64,000 bases of DNA, from NCBI GenBank assembly GCA_033002965.1, contig JAURVB010009637.1, positions 1 through 64,000 of the forward strand, read 5' to 3'. Below, in pieces: positions 23,862 to 36,860 of this stretch (position 1 is its first letter; each line of letters begins with the position of its first letter). Position numbers and translations under genes: made by a program. Under the pieces are notes generated by a model. That model was not told where the DNA came from, did no database searches, and worked only from the letters and a program-made list of their open reading frames with translations. The stretch is from Piper betle. Lineage: Eukaryota; Streptophyta; Magnoliopsida; Piperales; Piperaceae.

Positions 23862-23969
23862 TGTAATCACACAAGAAATCCCAAACAGAACTACAAGGTA
23901 CTAAATGAACTTTTCTAGTTTTCTGTAAACACTCAAATAGAGAATAAACTTAATCGGTAGACAGAATAC

Positions 23970-24500
23970 ATCAGAACATACAACAATGCATACCATACAA
24001 AGAATCAAACTTCCATAAGAACAAAAACATACACAAAAACAAACACAAGTAATCAAATATTCTAGTTGTCTTTGTGTCATGGTTAATCGGTTCTTTTGTG
24101 CACTGATGCAGCATTCACACCTACTCATTATACTCCATGGTGAACATACAATACTAAGAATCCAACTTCTATGGGAACAAAAATCAAACAAAATCAGCAC
24201 AAGTAAGCAAATATTCAAGTGGAATTGGATCACACGGCTTGTATTGGTATTAATTTTCTATTGGTATAATCAAACTCATTATACTACAAACCATTTCAGG
24301 AAGCAAACTTGTATGAGAACAGAAATGAAACACAAACGACGCAAATATTCAAGTAGTCTCGGATCATAGGTTTGAATTTTCATTGCCCTTCTTACTGATA
24401 CATCATACAAACTCATTATACTACATACAATACCAAAAAACAAACTTGTAAAACAAACAAATCAAACACAAGCAACAAAAACTAATCAAATGATGCAGAG
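23970..24500. repeat. Degenerate tandem repeat upstream of ligase copy C
   Basis: About four diverged units (starting near 23978, 24145, 24280, 24418; spacing roughly 140-165 bp) share the pattern CATACAATAC ... AACTT(C/G)TA ... AAATCAAACA ... AAATATTCAAGT. The flank of copy A has a single partial unit (6340-6420), so the array expanded after duplication. Confidence 0.6.
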
Positions 24501-25889
24501 AAAGAAATACTTTCACAAGCTCTAGCTTGCTAATGCTGCTCCCTTAGGCAGCTTAAATGGTCAGAGAAGGACAATATAAATAATGGGTAACACTCAGAAC
24601 TTACAGTGAAGTACAATTCACATACCATTTAAAGAGTAGAAGCTTTTCTATCGTGAAATTTGTTGTGGGAAAGTTTGAGAACCTAGATTCCTCATTTTTC
24701 AAGCTTTAAGTGTATATATGCATGGATATTTAGGTAGAAACAAAAATTTTCTGGTACGCCAACACTCTGTGCACTGCTATAAATATCAATACTCAATAAT
24801 GTATTTAGTGCTTAGTAATGTTATACGTGGCTTGTCAAAAAAATGTTCTATGTTTGAGAATATAATTGGTAATAAATATTTTAAATTATTCAATGTTTGC
24901 AAAATACGGTCACAAAGCCATAACAAAATACTATTTTATATCATACAACAGTCTTGTTCGTTGCAATACAGCTACAAAACATAGATGGTTGCAAATCTAT
25001 TTCACAGCGGTTGCAAATTTACATCAGGACGGTGCGGTGGCAAAACTGAAATTGCTAAAACCGGCTTTTTGACAAGTGTGTTTCTAATAAAATCTCTAAC
25101 TCGGGTATCTTTAAAAAATTGTCTTGAATTTAAGGGTTAGGGATGTGTACCTCAAACCAACCTTACAAAATTTACTTAAAAAAAAAGGTTAGCAAAAAAT
25201 ATTATGCATTTTGATTAAGAGATTCTTATTAATTAACATTTGGAATTTGTTTTATATTGGAAACAATGGAGATAGATTTACTATATATATGAATTCTATC
25301 CATTTCCACTGCTCCTTAATTTCTACTCTTTTTAAAAAACAAATTATGGAAGCCTAAAATTTCCTATATTTTTTAAAAGAACTTCAATTCCACACCCCAT
25401 GAGTCATGACCAAGTTCATAGTCTAATTAGTTCTTGGTAGAAAGAGCTTCATATGCTTAACCACTAGCTAGCTTATATATTTTGGATAACAAGCCTCATC
25501 ATTTTTAATCTGGTAAGGTTGAGGCTATTCCACATGAGTCATGACAAGTTGGTACAAACATAATTTTTCTTGTTAATAAAAAATCAGGTTCATGCATGCT
25601 TAAAACCACTACAGCATTTTTTGGCAATTCACATCATTTTTTATTGTCACTATTAGACCAAGGCCATTCCACATGAAAATATAGCTTTCCCTCAACTAAC
25701 CTCTCAATAAAAATAATAACTATCAACGCCAAGCTTCATGGTTAATCAATACATAATAAAATGTATGCCAAGATACAGTAGTCATCTTAGATGAAAAATG
25801 AGCATGATTACGTGAACATACTATATCAATAATTGGGAAGTAGTAAGTTTGCTAACACTAGTAACTAACTAGCCGGTGAGTGTGTGTAT
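24501..25889. other. 5' flank of copy C and AT-rich intergenic DNA
   Basis: 24600-24740 resembles the upstream region of copy A. 24770-25080 has CACT/AGTG-like ends and GC-containing subterminal repeats, possibly a CACTA-type fragment, but no target duplication was found. No gene. Confidence 0.4.
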
Positions 25890-28539
25890 ATACCATAGTT
25901 GCAAAATTTAGAATCGGGTCTGAATCGGTTTCCGAGGGAGTCACTAAATCAGATCAAATCAGTTAAGAATTGGTCTAAATCGGTCCTATACAAAAATTTT
26001 AACTTAGTCAAAATTGGTGAGATATTAGTTATAGAGCATGTCATTCTATCGTCGTTTTTATATGACGATGTGTATTATATTTTATGATATTTTTTTCATA
26101 TTTTTTAAATTTTTTTGAATTATTTGAAGTTAGTTATTATTTTTGACTCGAATCGGAGTCAAGTTAACTTTTAATTACGAGAATGCCACTTGCTATTTTT
26201 TCCCTCCCCCTCCTCTCTTTAACGCCACCCATCCGCCCCAATCACACCCCCCCCCCTTGTTATCGCTTCTCTGCTGCCATCCAAAATCAGCCGATTTTTA
26301 CAACCCAGGTATATACCAAAAATTGCCTTGTAAAAAATGTCTAATTATATGTAGATCAGGTCATGAATAGAACTCACACACGAAGTTGATTTCTTGATAC
26401 TAATTGTTAACGAGTCTTATATACATAATCTACAACTCATATAACTCATATGTGCTCTATTTTTATTTGGAGCAATTTAACGGGTCTCACTATAAAATTA
26501 ACAAAAATAAATAAAATATTAAATAATAAGGATAATTATGAATTTTTTACTCAATCTAATATTTCAAATCTTTTCATCTTAATCATCATAGTAATTGTAG
26601 TAAAGCTTAATTTTAAAACATCTATTAACTAGTGTTTTTTACTTGGTCGGTTTAATTAGGTCTGATCCCAATTAATTGTCGATATTTTATTTAATAAATT
26701 ATTTAATAAACTGTTTATTGTGTTGAGCTGATCGATGCATTTGTTATTGCAGATAGACGTATGTAATTTTTTGGACATTTTGGGGGCATTTATGATGTGG
26801 ATATTGATTGATGCGATCATGTGGAGCCGCCCGATTATTTATAATTCATGGTGATTTCTGAACAATAGGGACTTTGTCACGGTTGCAACTTAAATTCGTC
26901 TCGGCGTTCCGGTTCGCGGCGTATAATATGTACCTATCTCGGACAACCGCATGTTGACACGCGTCCTTAGTGCCCCTTGTCAGCCATACATGAGAGGCCG
27001 CTCAAAAAAATGAAATTACCATTTTACCACTCCCTGATCCGTTCTTCCTGCTTTCCCTCCTATCGACCGGGATGTTTGGGGATTTTCCGACCAACCGTAC
27101 ATCGCAGGGAGGTTTCCGACGGCCACACTACCTCTCCTGATCGACAGAAGGATGCGTATGATACGTTGTCCGATCAGCACCACCGCACACGCTACTCCCG
27201 TTCGCCTGGAATTCTCCCCGGAAGTAGCGGATTGGGTCACAGCCGCCGACCGTGAGCCAGCGCCATTCTCCGCCGCCGGGACCTCCTCCGCCATCATTCT
27301 AGCCACCTTCGTGACTGCCGTGACATAATGGACCGATCACCGCCGACGTAGACCGATGCCGCCATCCGGATCGCTGCCGGCGACCTCGCAACTATTTTCC
27401 GGTCGCCGCATTTCGGGGTTAATTCCGACCGACTGGAGACCCAATCTCCAGCGATGCAACCACCATTGTCACCCCCACCATCAACCCTATCCTTATGGAC
27501 CATCGCTGGACCCAATTATCTCCGACGGCCGTTGTCGCCGCTGGCGTTCTCTATTGTTCAGGCAGAATTACAGCCAGTTGCCGCCGTCTTCGTCATCGCT
27601 AACCACCCCAGTAACTTCGTATTACCGCCATCTACCTATTCCGACCACTGGCCGGCCTAGGGACACCGCCAATCGCCGGGACCTACTCGAGCCTTCGACA
27701 ATCGCCGGCCTTTTCTTGCCTCGATTCCGGCCACCTCCGACCGCGGCTCAGGTCGCCGTCTCCGACGACATGATAGCCGTCCTGCCACCCACCTTTTCCA
27801 ACCATCGCCGTCGTTCGCCATGCGGCCGTAGCCGGATTTCCTTCGGCTTCCCCGCCGGCATTGTGGCGCGCCATGCTCGATGTTCGGACCTCGTCTGGAC
27901 GCTGGTCAGCTCGGTTCATCCACCATCTGACCGAGCCGGTTCGATTTATTCGAACCAAACCAGACCATTTCTGATCGTTTGTGCACCATTTCAGATCATT
28001 TTTAGATGGTCCGAGGTATATTTCTCCATACCCGACAATTCTTGACATGCAATCACTTAATTGACATAATTGTGTGTGTTTATATTTTCTGATTTATTAA
28101 ATATTTTATTGTATTTACTGATCATTTATTGATATTTTTGTATAATTACTGATTTGACTAATCTATATCCGATTTGATGTCTGGAAGTTGTTATGGGTTT
28201 GTGATTATGTGTTGAGTATGGCTCTAAGATCAAATTATTATTCTGAGTTTCATTCAGAATTTTTGTATATTTTTTTATTTTAGAATGTTGATATTACCAT
28301 TCTATATAACATGTGAATTATTATTTATTTACCAGTTATTTATAACCGATAAATAATCTACATTTTACTGATGATGTGGAATTTAAACTATGATTAGTTT
28401 AGACAATTATGTATTGCTTCGAGTTGTTTAGTCATTTATTAGACTCATGTTTTTTTGATTTTGGGGTTTGATCAAATAATCGATTTTTTGGGTTTTACTG
28501 TTTTAAGTGATTGACTATGGATCGTCGACCAATTTACTT

Positions 28540-28760
28540 GAATTCCTGTCCAACTATTTGATTTTTTGGCTGACTTTGAATGTTTGACCGTTTGACTACT
28601 AAATTTGATCGGGTTGCCTGAATTGATCGAATTGATTGGTTAACTGATTTCTGTTGATTGACCGATTGACTAACCGGACTGACTGTGATCAATAAGCCGA
28701 TTGTTTAACTGTTGACTGTTTGACTGTTGAGTGCTTATTGTTTGGTCGTGATTGGCTGTT
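28540..28760. repeat. TTGACTGTTTGACTG-type cryptic repeat
   Basis: Many short variants of TTGACYG and GATTGATTGAC in a row, inside the decayed LTR region. Confidence 0.6.
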
Positions 28761-29039
28761 GATTGATTAATCAAATTATTTCAAATATTTTACTGTTATG
28801 ATTGATAAAATCATTGGACACTGCACTACACACATTGCATTATGTATGGACTTTGATTGAGCCTGGATACCCAATTACGTACTTGGTGCTCACTCTTACT
28901 GGAGCTGATGGTCCGCTTAGAGTTGGAATACTGGGTCCATAAGACTTATTCTTTGTTTACGGTAATGCGTAGTTTGTATATTCGTTTCCACCTATTATGT
29001 GGTGGATTCCACATAGTTATGATATGGAATTACAGTACT

Positions 29040-29420
29040 GTTGATGCTACCGTCATTGTTAACATTGCTATTGTCGTTATCATTATCGTTACCAATATAG
29101 GCATCGTAAAGTTAACGTTATTGTATTATTAGCATGACTGTATCACTACCATTAGCATTGCCAAAGCATTACTGCTAGCGTTATCGATATCGATATCATT
29201 AGTGTATCGTTATTACTACTATTATTATTAGCATTGTTGTTACCATTGTTGCGATTACTGATATTGATATTGTTTGTTACTGTAACTGTTGTTATTACTG
29301 TTATTGATAACGGTTGCTATTATTGTTATTGTGATTGATATTGCGTTGTTAATGTTACCCTTATTACTCTTATGGTGTTGCTATTGTTGTAGATATTGAT
29401 ACTATTACTGTTATACCTGT
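29040..29420. repeat. Cryptic trinucleotide-like repeat (GTTATTATT family)
   Basis: Long run of GTTATT, ATTATC and ATTGTT words without a fixed period, typical of slippage-derived low-complexity DNA. Confidence 0.6.
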
Positions 29421-32356
29421 TGATTGATGTTCAGATTCTTATCGCCCCTATGTCTCCGACAGTGTGGGCATATTAACCCTGTTGATGACGAGAATCCAGG
29501 GATTTATGGTACCATTCTGTATTGTATTGTTGACTATCACAAGCCCTTTATCGGTGTGCCTTAGAGGTCATTACTGTTTTATCAGGTAAATGATGGTAAC
29601 TAGAGAATACTATACTGTTTTATACTACATTGTGTTACTGTACTGTTTTGTAGTGGAAGTGCCTTATTGTGGCCCAGCGAGTCTCTCCATTACCTTTTAG
29701 GTATTTCTGGTAGAGAGAATATATATGTTTTATATTATGAGTTGTTTGTAACTCATTTGTTTATACATTGCGTGAGATCCTAGGTAGGTCTTTTTATGTG
29801 ATAATTTGTTATGATAGATAAATTAACTGATTTATGGTTAGACCAAATACATAATTTCATGTGAATGTTATTCATGTTAATATTGAATATTAACTAAGTG
29901 AATAAAATCTTTAATTATGAAACAGAACAAATACAATCTTATGAATATTCTCATAAGTTGGAGATTTGGACAGATTTGATATGTCATATTTGAAAATTCT
30001 TATCTCTTGGAATATGTGTCATAAAATTCTGAAATTAGTTGGACATTAAACTAGACATCCTAAGAGAATCCAATAACACAAAGAATCATGTAAAACAGAG
30101 TTCTAGAAAGTGAGATATGACCGTTTCAAATTGACCAGATGACCAAGTTATTAGATGATAATGTGGAGGATAGTGTTGTACAATGAATTCATAAGATTTG
30201 AATTTGTTCTGTGTAATTGTTTATAAAAGTACATATTTTGCATGTAATTCCATTGTATGCAATTTTTATAGAATCATCTTGATTACTGTATTTAATTTAT
30301 AATGAATACTAGTAGATTTATTTATTATAAATTCATGCTTTGTGAAGTTTTTATATGCTTCTGTGTTAATTTAATATGATAATTAGATGTACTTATTAAC
30401 AAGTAGAAAATCTATCATCTTTTATACTTTTACGGTGGAATTGAATACCATAGTTAATTGCATAAAAACTTAGCATGGTTATATGTTAAAAGATGTAATT
30501 ACTTGTTGAAATAATTATAATTTGATTATATGGTGATTAACTACAAAATAAATAAAAAAACAAAACCATTGTTATGTTTTGCGCAGCAAGCGCCACGACA
30601 TTGCATCCTAGTGTTGAGGCATGGCATATTGAGTTTGGCGTGTGGATGAGCCATTGTCGTGGTACTCAAATACTAGGATTTTAGGGTCACGACATTGTTA
30701 TCCTGTGATAAATTTTGTGACCAGTGCAGCGATACTAGGAAACCAGGATTTCAACACCGCGGCACTCAAGTGTGTGAAGGTGTTGTTTGGCAGCAGCGCA
30801 GTGGTGTTCTGAGCGAAAGTTGTGACAATGACCTAGAAACCATGATTTTTTTATTTAATTAATTATTTTTCTTAATATTTGTTATATATATATAGTATAT
30901 ATTATTTATTGATGATGTATGACCAGTGAAATATGTTTGATTGATGCTAATGTGTAAGCATGCATATCATGACATGGTGTTAAATATAATTAATTGAATA
31001 TAAGTATTAATATATATTTTGGAGTAATGGGAGAGCGTTTGTTTTCTTTTGAGTGAAGTAATCTTAGGAGGTTTTTGGGGAATGTATAGCTTATATGATG
31101 AGTAATTAACACACTATATGAACATTGATTGGTGAGGAGAGAAGTAGGTTTTTGGCATTGGTATGTTGAGCATAAGTCAAGACTTTGCTTTCCTGCGTAG
31201 AAAATATGGTCTAGGTTTCGAGATTTTAAAATTGACATAGCCCAATATGCACTCAGACACCGGAGTCTTGGTGGGGGAATATGTGTACTCTCTCTTAATG
31301 AGGGAAAGGGCAATATTTATGATCATACATGGTAATTCTTTCCGATAGATTGACCAATCTATTGGAACATGCTTAGACATAGACCATTGTGATTATTATT
31401 TTGTTTATATTGTTATGCATAATTAGTGGCTCATCACTAACGTGAAAATACTTCCACAGGTAACTAGTTTGGAGTGTGACTTGGGACTTGGGAGGGAATC
31501 ATTGGCGAGAGACTCTGTTAAATAATTATTAGTAATTATTTTATTGGACTTGTCTGGTTATAGTTGGATTATATATTATTAGTAGTGAACTACGGTTCGT
31601 TCGCTAGGCCTTATTTGTTTTTATATGCTTAGTTTATTTTATAACTCTCATATATTATTGGACATATTATACTATTTGGAATAATTGTTATTTGGCTGCA
31701 ATTAAATGTCATATAAATTTACTATTTTAATTTTTGTGGATTATATGGTTAACTTAATGCTTATTTGTTGCATGCTTCCTATTATTTAATCATTCCATGA
31801 ATTATTTTGTTGGGTTATGGGTACCGATCTAGTTCTAAAATTTGAGTGGGTCGTCACACATTGAATATATGAGGACTATTAACATTTGTTATTGACGTTT
31901 TCATTTTAAAAATATGTAGGTTTTCTATTCTATTAAGGGGCTAAAGTTAGGGGAATGTTTTGCTTCACTTGGCTATGGGTTCTACATTATTAAAGTATAT
32001 GATTTTTTTTATATTATTTTACCTTATACATTGTCATTGGAATTATTAGTTACGGATTTTAAATTGATTTTCAACATTGAGACACAAGGATGATATAAAG
32101 ATTATGGGGATTTTATCATGTTTTACTGTATTTTTTAGAACATTTCCTGATAACACTCATCTTAAATGGATTTAAAAACTTGGCTAACAAATAAACCAAG
32201 TAACGTTATTGGTCTAGTTCTTATGTGAACTGGATTAGGACGTTACAGTCCAGGTATGGAAAGTATGCTTAAATAAAAATTGATAAATTTTTTTCTTTTT
32301 TTATTACATCAATATGACTTACTTTTATATTTTCAAAAATTGCGCCAATTTAAAGA

Positions 32357-32680
32357 TATTTTGAAGTTAATTTTTATTATAATTACTTTGATAATTAAGT
32401 TGAAAGGATTAAAAGTATAAGATTAAGTTGAAAGTTTATAAATGCCTTCATTATTTATTTTTATATTTATCCATGTAGACTTTGAGTAGTGTAATCCACT
32501 AAATTACAGTGAATAATTTTTGAAGTTAATTTTTATTATAATTACTTTGATAATTAACTTTAAAAGGATTAAAAGCATTAGATTAAGTTAGAAAATTTAT
32601 AAATGCCCTTGTTATTTATTTTTATATTTATCTATGTAGACTTTGAGTAGTGAAATCCACTAAATTACTCTGAATAAAAG
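32357..32680. repeat. Two-copy tandem duplication, period about 159 bp
   Basis: TTGAAGTTAATTTTTATTA ... GACTTTGAGTAGTG(T/A)AATCC occurs at 32362 and again 159 bases later with few changes. It is followed by GGTATAGCACATATAAGC, which resembles 63215-63235 (GGTATAGCTCATATAAGC), pointing to a dispersed family. Confidence 0.8.
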
Positions 32681-33822
32681 GTATAGCACATATAAGCTTA
32701 TATGAGATATAGCTCATCGAGGACTTTGCATTTGGTTTGGTTCTAAATTGAACCAAACTGAATTGCCAAACAAGCCTCCGATAACCCAAATTCGAAACTG
32801 ACCCAAACCAGAAATTAGTTCAAAACTGAATTGAAATATTTTCGTCACTTCATTTTTGTTTATTCGGAACCAAGGTTATTTAAACGTTATTAAAATTAAT
32901 TATAATTTTCATAATAAGTCAAATTAAAACACGATTTAACTATCATAATCATGTTTAAAAGTATTCTATAGATAGATATTATGTTGAACATCTCAAATAA
33001 AATAAAATTAAAAAATATTAATAATAGCCCATATGAAGTTTGAATATTAAGTTTTCTTAAAAGAAATTTTTTTTCCAATTTTTCTGTCGATTTCGATTCG
33101 TTCGGTCTCAAGCCGAATTTTTACATGCCTAGAAACATTACCCAATGTGGAAATTGAACCAAACTGGATTTTCTTTAAACTGAACCGAACCGAAAATCGG
33201 TTCAGTTTGGTTTTCTTGGTTTGGGCTGAAATATACTAAAGGCGCTTTAAAAAATTTCTCCTTTCGGTAATTTCGTGGTTCAATTTTTAAAAATTTTGCA
33301 ATTTCAACTTTTTTTTCCTATTTTTTCCAAAAATTTCATCCAGAATAGGCAATAATTGGACAGAACCAAGATCTCCCACAGTGTTCCAAAATCCGGCATG
33401 CATTGTCGTGTCAAGGCATGCATTTAAACAAAAAATCATAACTATGACGCACACTAACATTAAACATCTTCCTCCCCAAAAGATTAAAAAGGAAACATTA
33501 AAAATCTCATTTAGTACATGACAGAAAGTTGGTCATCTTCCTTTCCATTTCCATGTATGGTGAGATACGTAAGAAAAAGATTCTGATACCTGACAGCATT
33601 TACAGTTCCTTCTTTTTGCATGGAGGAAGTGAGTAGGTGGCTGATCCAAAAACTTCATGACTTTTAACTTCGATAGGAGAAATGCCTTCATACCCACAAA
33701 TATTTTCATCTTCCAAAGCTCCAAGAGTTGTTAGGGATTAATGAATGGGCATGGTTGTTCTATATGATCTTTCTCCCTGTTGCCTCATGCGATGTAACAT
33801 AGCAGGGGTGAGTGGTGACCAT
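32681..33822. other. AT-rich intergenic DNA before the B3 gene
   Basis: 32740-33240 is rich in GAACCAAACTGAA / TTCAGTTTGGTT words on both strands and holds TTTTTACATGCCTAG, common at the ends of hAT-type non-autonomous elements. 33400-33822 shows no repeat or gene; the B3 promoter should lie here but no clear TATA box stands out. Confidence 0.4.
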
Positions 33823-36035
33823 ATGGGGAGCTCAAAGGGAGAGGAGGAAGAAGAGGTGGAATGGAGTCGCCCTCACTTCTTCAAGATCATGAGTGGAGAC
33901 TTCTCCCTGCGTTTGGTGAGTGAATATCTTGTACTGTTTGTTTACATGCTGCAATGCCTCTTACTGCTACTCCTATAATTAATGTATGGAATTTGCTTTC
34001 TATAAAAATTCTTCTTTAGAGGTTGGATGATGTGAATCTTTGCGATTTTAGAAGAAATTGATGGCTAGATGTTTGTAAATGAGTCTATTTTCGTGTTTTA
34101 TTATTACTGCTTGTAAAGATTGGAAAGCCTAAAATTACCTAGACTTGTGGCAAAAGATCTATTTGGTTTATGCATGGTGTCCATTTTGTGGATTTTATTT
34201 CTTGGATCTAGTTTCACTCTCACATATGCTATGAGTGATCAAGAATTGGAAAATATGAATAAACCGTTACTAAAAAATCTGGAATTCAAGAAGGCGATAA
34301 GGTCATAAAAAATACTGTCATTACAATCACATGGTTCTCTAGCATGGGAAAAAGAAGAATATATAATGAGCTGTTTGAAATGCTGCATTCATTTAAGCTA
34401 GGTGATAAAGCCAGGCTTGTATTTAAAGAGAAGGGGGGAAAAGTTTGAAATCAAGAGTTTAACTTCCACCATTTGAGTAAGATATGGTGAACATGGTTCT
34501 TTTAATTTTGGAAGAATGATATCTTTTTCTTAAAAAAAGGGCACTTGCTAGGGTTAACACTGATTATAGAAATAGTTTTGTTCATCATCCAAAAGCACAG
34601 CCTTTGCTAATTTTACCATGCCGCTTGATACTACAGGAAATTCCAGAAGAATTTGTGAAGAAAATTTTTGGGAGCTAACACCAAAAGCCAGCTTGACGAG
34701 TTCAAATGGAAGTATTTGGATAGTAGATGTGAAAAGAGAGGGCAATGGCACATATTTCACCCAGGGCTGGCTCAAATTTGTGGATGAGAACTCTGTGCAA
34801 AGAAATGATTTTTGGTGTTCAGGTATGATGGTGATATGCAATTCATGGTAATGTCATTTGACAAAACTGCCTGCGAGAAGGATGAATTTGTCCACAGGCA
34901 TTGTCAAGCAGAAACAGAGAAACTAGGCCAAAAGCCTATCCATGGAAGACATGACAATTTCTCTGCAAAACCTGATAAAGGATATGGAAGAAAACATGTG
35001 AAAGCAGAAGAAACTTCTTCAGATTTTGAAGAAATGTATCAAAAGAAACAGAACCATGGTTATTATAATCAGCACCAGAGTGGTTCATTTCATGGTGAGA
35101 AGAAACTATACGGCTCTTCATTTCTTTCATCTTTGCTAGCATTATTGTCTTCATCATTTACACCTTACACCAACTTGGTCGCCGTGGGGTAGCATTGATT
35201 TTGTGATTCTGCATTTGAATCGAGGATGCAAACCTCAAGCTAGAAGGTGGTAAAATCCTCACTTTCTTCCTGACTGAACAGTTGAAAGAGCTCTCAACTC
35301 TATTTCCTTCCTTCGTGATTTTGCTAACAATGCTAATTCTACTAATCGGGTGTGTGTGTGACTGAAAACTTGCCTCGGTGAAAAAAAACACTTGAATGAG
35401 CTGAAATGTAATTTGAACTGCTTCAAGACAAAATCTATGTGATCTTTAGCTTTGGTTCTTTGTTTATTATTAATCAGAAAAAGCAACTTGCTAATTCATC
35501 TACTAACACTGATTTCTCTGCAGGCCAACAAAAGCCAACGCCAAAGTCTGGTGTGAAATCCAAAGCGGAACCTGAACCAATTCTACCAAGAAAACCAGCT
35601 GTTTCCAAAACCAAAACCAGTGTCCCCAAATACTCAGGGAAACAAGAAGCATCCACATCAAGGGTGCCCTCCTTCACAAAACAAATTTTACTTCACAATG
35701 TGACCAAATCAGCATACTTTGTAAGTGCAGCTTGTTTACTCCTATTTTCATCCCTTTAGGTGAAAGGCTCTCAACTTCAAAAATAGTTCCAAAACGTGAA
35801 AATGGCTCCTAGTTTATGGTTTTCATGTGCTCAAAACTTCTCACAGGAAATACCCAAAGAGTTCTCTAACACCTATCTCCCTAGACAAAGTATGGACATG
35901 GTGTTACAAGATCCAAAAGACAGGAAATGGAAAGTCAGATACATTTCTACTGAGAAAGATTTCTTCTCTGCTGGGTGGTCAGATTTTCAGCGCTACAACA
36001 AGCTGAAAGTTGGTGACTTTTGCAAGTTTGAGTTG
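33823..36035 (+). CDS. REM-type protein with two B3 DNA-binding domains, 3' end not found
   Basis: Four exons with GT/AG borders and compatible phases: 33823-33915, 34637-35094, 35524-35720, 35847-36035. The first B3 domain spans exons 1-2 (PHFFKIMSGDFSLRL joined to EIPEEFVKKIFG, then WLKFVDEN and VMSFDKTACEKDEF). A Lys/Gln-rich linker follows. The second spans exons 3-4 (PSFTKQILLHNVTKSAYF, EIPKEFSNTYLP, FSAGWSDFQRYNKLKVGDFCKFEL). The REM group comprises nuclear DNA-binding factors, often reproductive; targets unknown. Exon 2 has two frame breaks: near 34669 (three G) and at 34809-34813 (five T). Its length is exactly two bases short of what the splice phases need, suggesting two missing bases. 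The last exon after 36035 was not recognised; the gene may be truncated. Confidence 0.7.
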
Positions 36036-36423
36036 GTAAGTGAATGGATGATGAATGTCCAAATTATGCAAGCTTAAACATGATTAGAATTGCCATATCC
36101 CAAGCTGTTGGAAGTAAGTGTCAACTGCATCAGTCCTACAAGAATAGCTTAATCTTTGTGCATTTCATGCATTTTGTCTAGACCAAAAGAGTTGAAGCTA
36201 TGATATTTAGTTGCTTAATGGCAGTTTATATTAGAGTGATAACTATATACGAACATGAATTATGTAAGACCTACTAATTATGTTTCTGAAATAATGCAAG
36301 TTGTGGTTTCTACATTTTGCTTCTGGTTTCTGGTATTCTTTTCATTGTTTCTTTGAGAAAGCGAAAACCTTCAGCTAGACTAAAATATAGAAAAAAACTT
36401 GATGATAATTAAGTAAGCAACAG

Positions 36424-36860
36424 TGTTAGAGAATAATCCCATATAATTAAAATATATGGGCAGCCACTTGTATATATGGATACAAAGCTTTCTTACAGTG
36501 TTTAATCATTATGGATTATAGGTCCAAGCCCCACCTTGGCATGGTATCAGAGTCTACCTACCAATCTTGGTGCATTCTCCTAGTACACCCTTGCCATGCC
36601 CATAAAAACCAGAAAGGAGGAGCGGAGCAATCAAAAGCCTAAGATCACATTTGTGATAAATGACATGATTAAAAAGAGAAGCCCAATAGAGACGCGAGTT
36701 AGTTCCACATATATAACCTAAGAAGATTGTACGTGTGGGGAAAGTGTTAGTGAACAATCCTACATTTTTATAATTTAAGAACAGCTATTATTAGGTTAAT
36801 CTCACATCTGTCATAAAAGATGTCAGCAATAAAAGACATTGTTGTCTTATTTATATATAA
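36424..36860 (+). mobile_element. Candidate TRIM (miniature LTR retrotransposon)
   Basis: TGTTAGAGAATAATCC (36424) and TGTTAGTGAACAATCC (36745) begin two similar segments of about 110 bp. Between them lie TGGTATCAGAG (36542-36552), an initiator-Met primer site, and a purine-rich GTGTGGGGAAAG directly before the second segment. The interior is only about 200 bp and non-coding. LTR similarity beyond the first 50 bases is weak, so it is old or misjudged. Confidence 0.45.

Larger units (their letters stand above)
25890..32260. mobile_element. Nested, decayed LTR-retrotransposon DNA
   Basis: 25980-26290 resembles 14930-15100 of the solo LTR (AT-run, GACTCGA(A/G) motif, ATTACNAG, then a C-rich stretch). 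26640-28050 repeats the same plan: ACATTTTGGGGGCAT, then a GC-rich leader-like block, then an AT-rich tract. Retrotransposon-like LTR ends appear near 31858 (GGGTCGTCACA) and 32245 (GGACGTTACAG). A GC-richer stretch with repeated CACGACATTG/GCGGCACTC motifs lies at 30590-30840. No gag or pol domain was found, so these are probably overlapping LTR fragments. Boundaries uncertain. Confidence 0.45.

Noticed and set aside
24771..25078. Possible CACTA-type element (CACTGC...CAAGTG)
   Set aside because: Ends match only four to five bases and no 3-bp target duplication was found.
27356..28045. Open frame of 229 codons in a GC-rich block
   Set aside because: Low-complexity Pro/Arg/Ser composition, frames open on both strands, no domain. 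The block parallels the GC-rich leader at 15070-15780 of the solo LTR.
28540..29420. Repetitive words that might suggest a CRISPR-like or tandem array
   Set aside because: No fixed-length repeat with unique spacers; slippage-type low complexity in plant nuclear DNA.
34120..34308. Open frame between B3 exons 1 and 2 (starts MESLKLPRLV)
   Set aside because: LKLPRLV faintly resembles a B3 strand, but exon 1 joins exon 2 at 34637 in phase with a better B3 match, so this is probably intronic.
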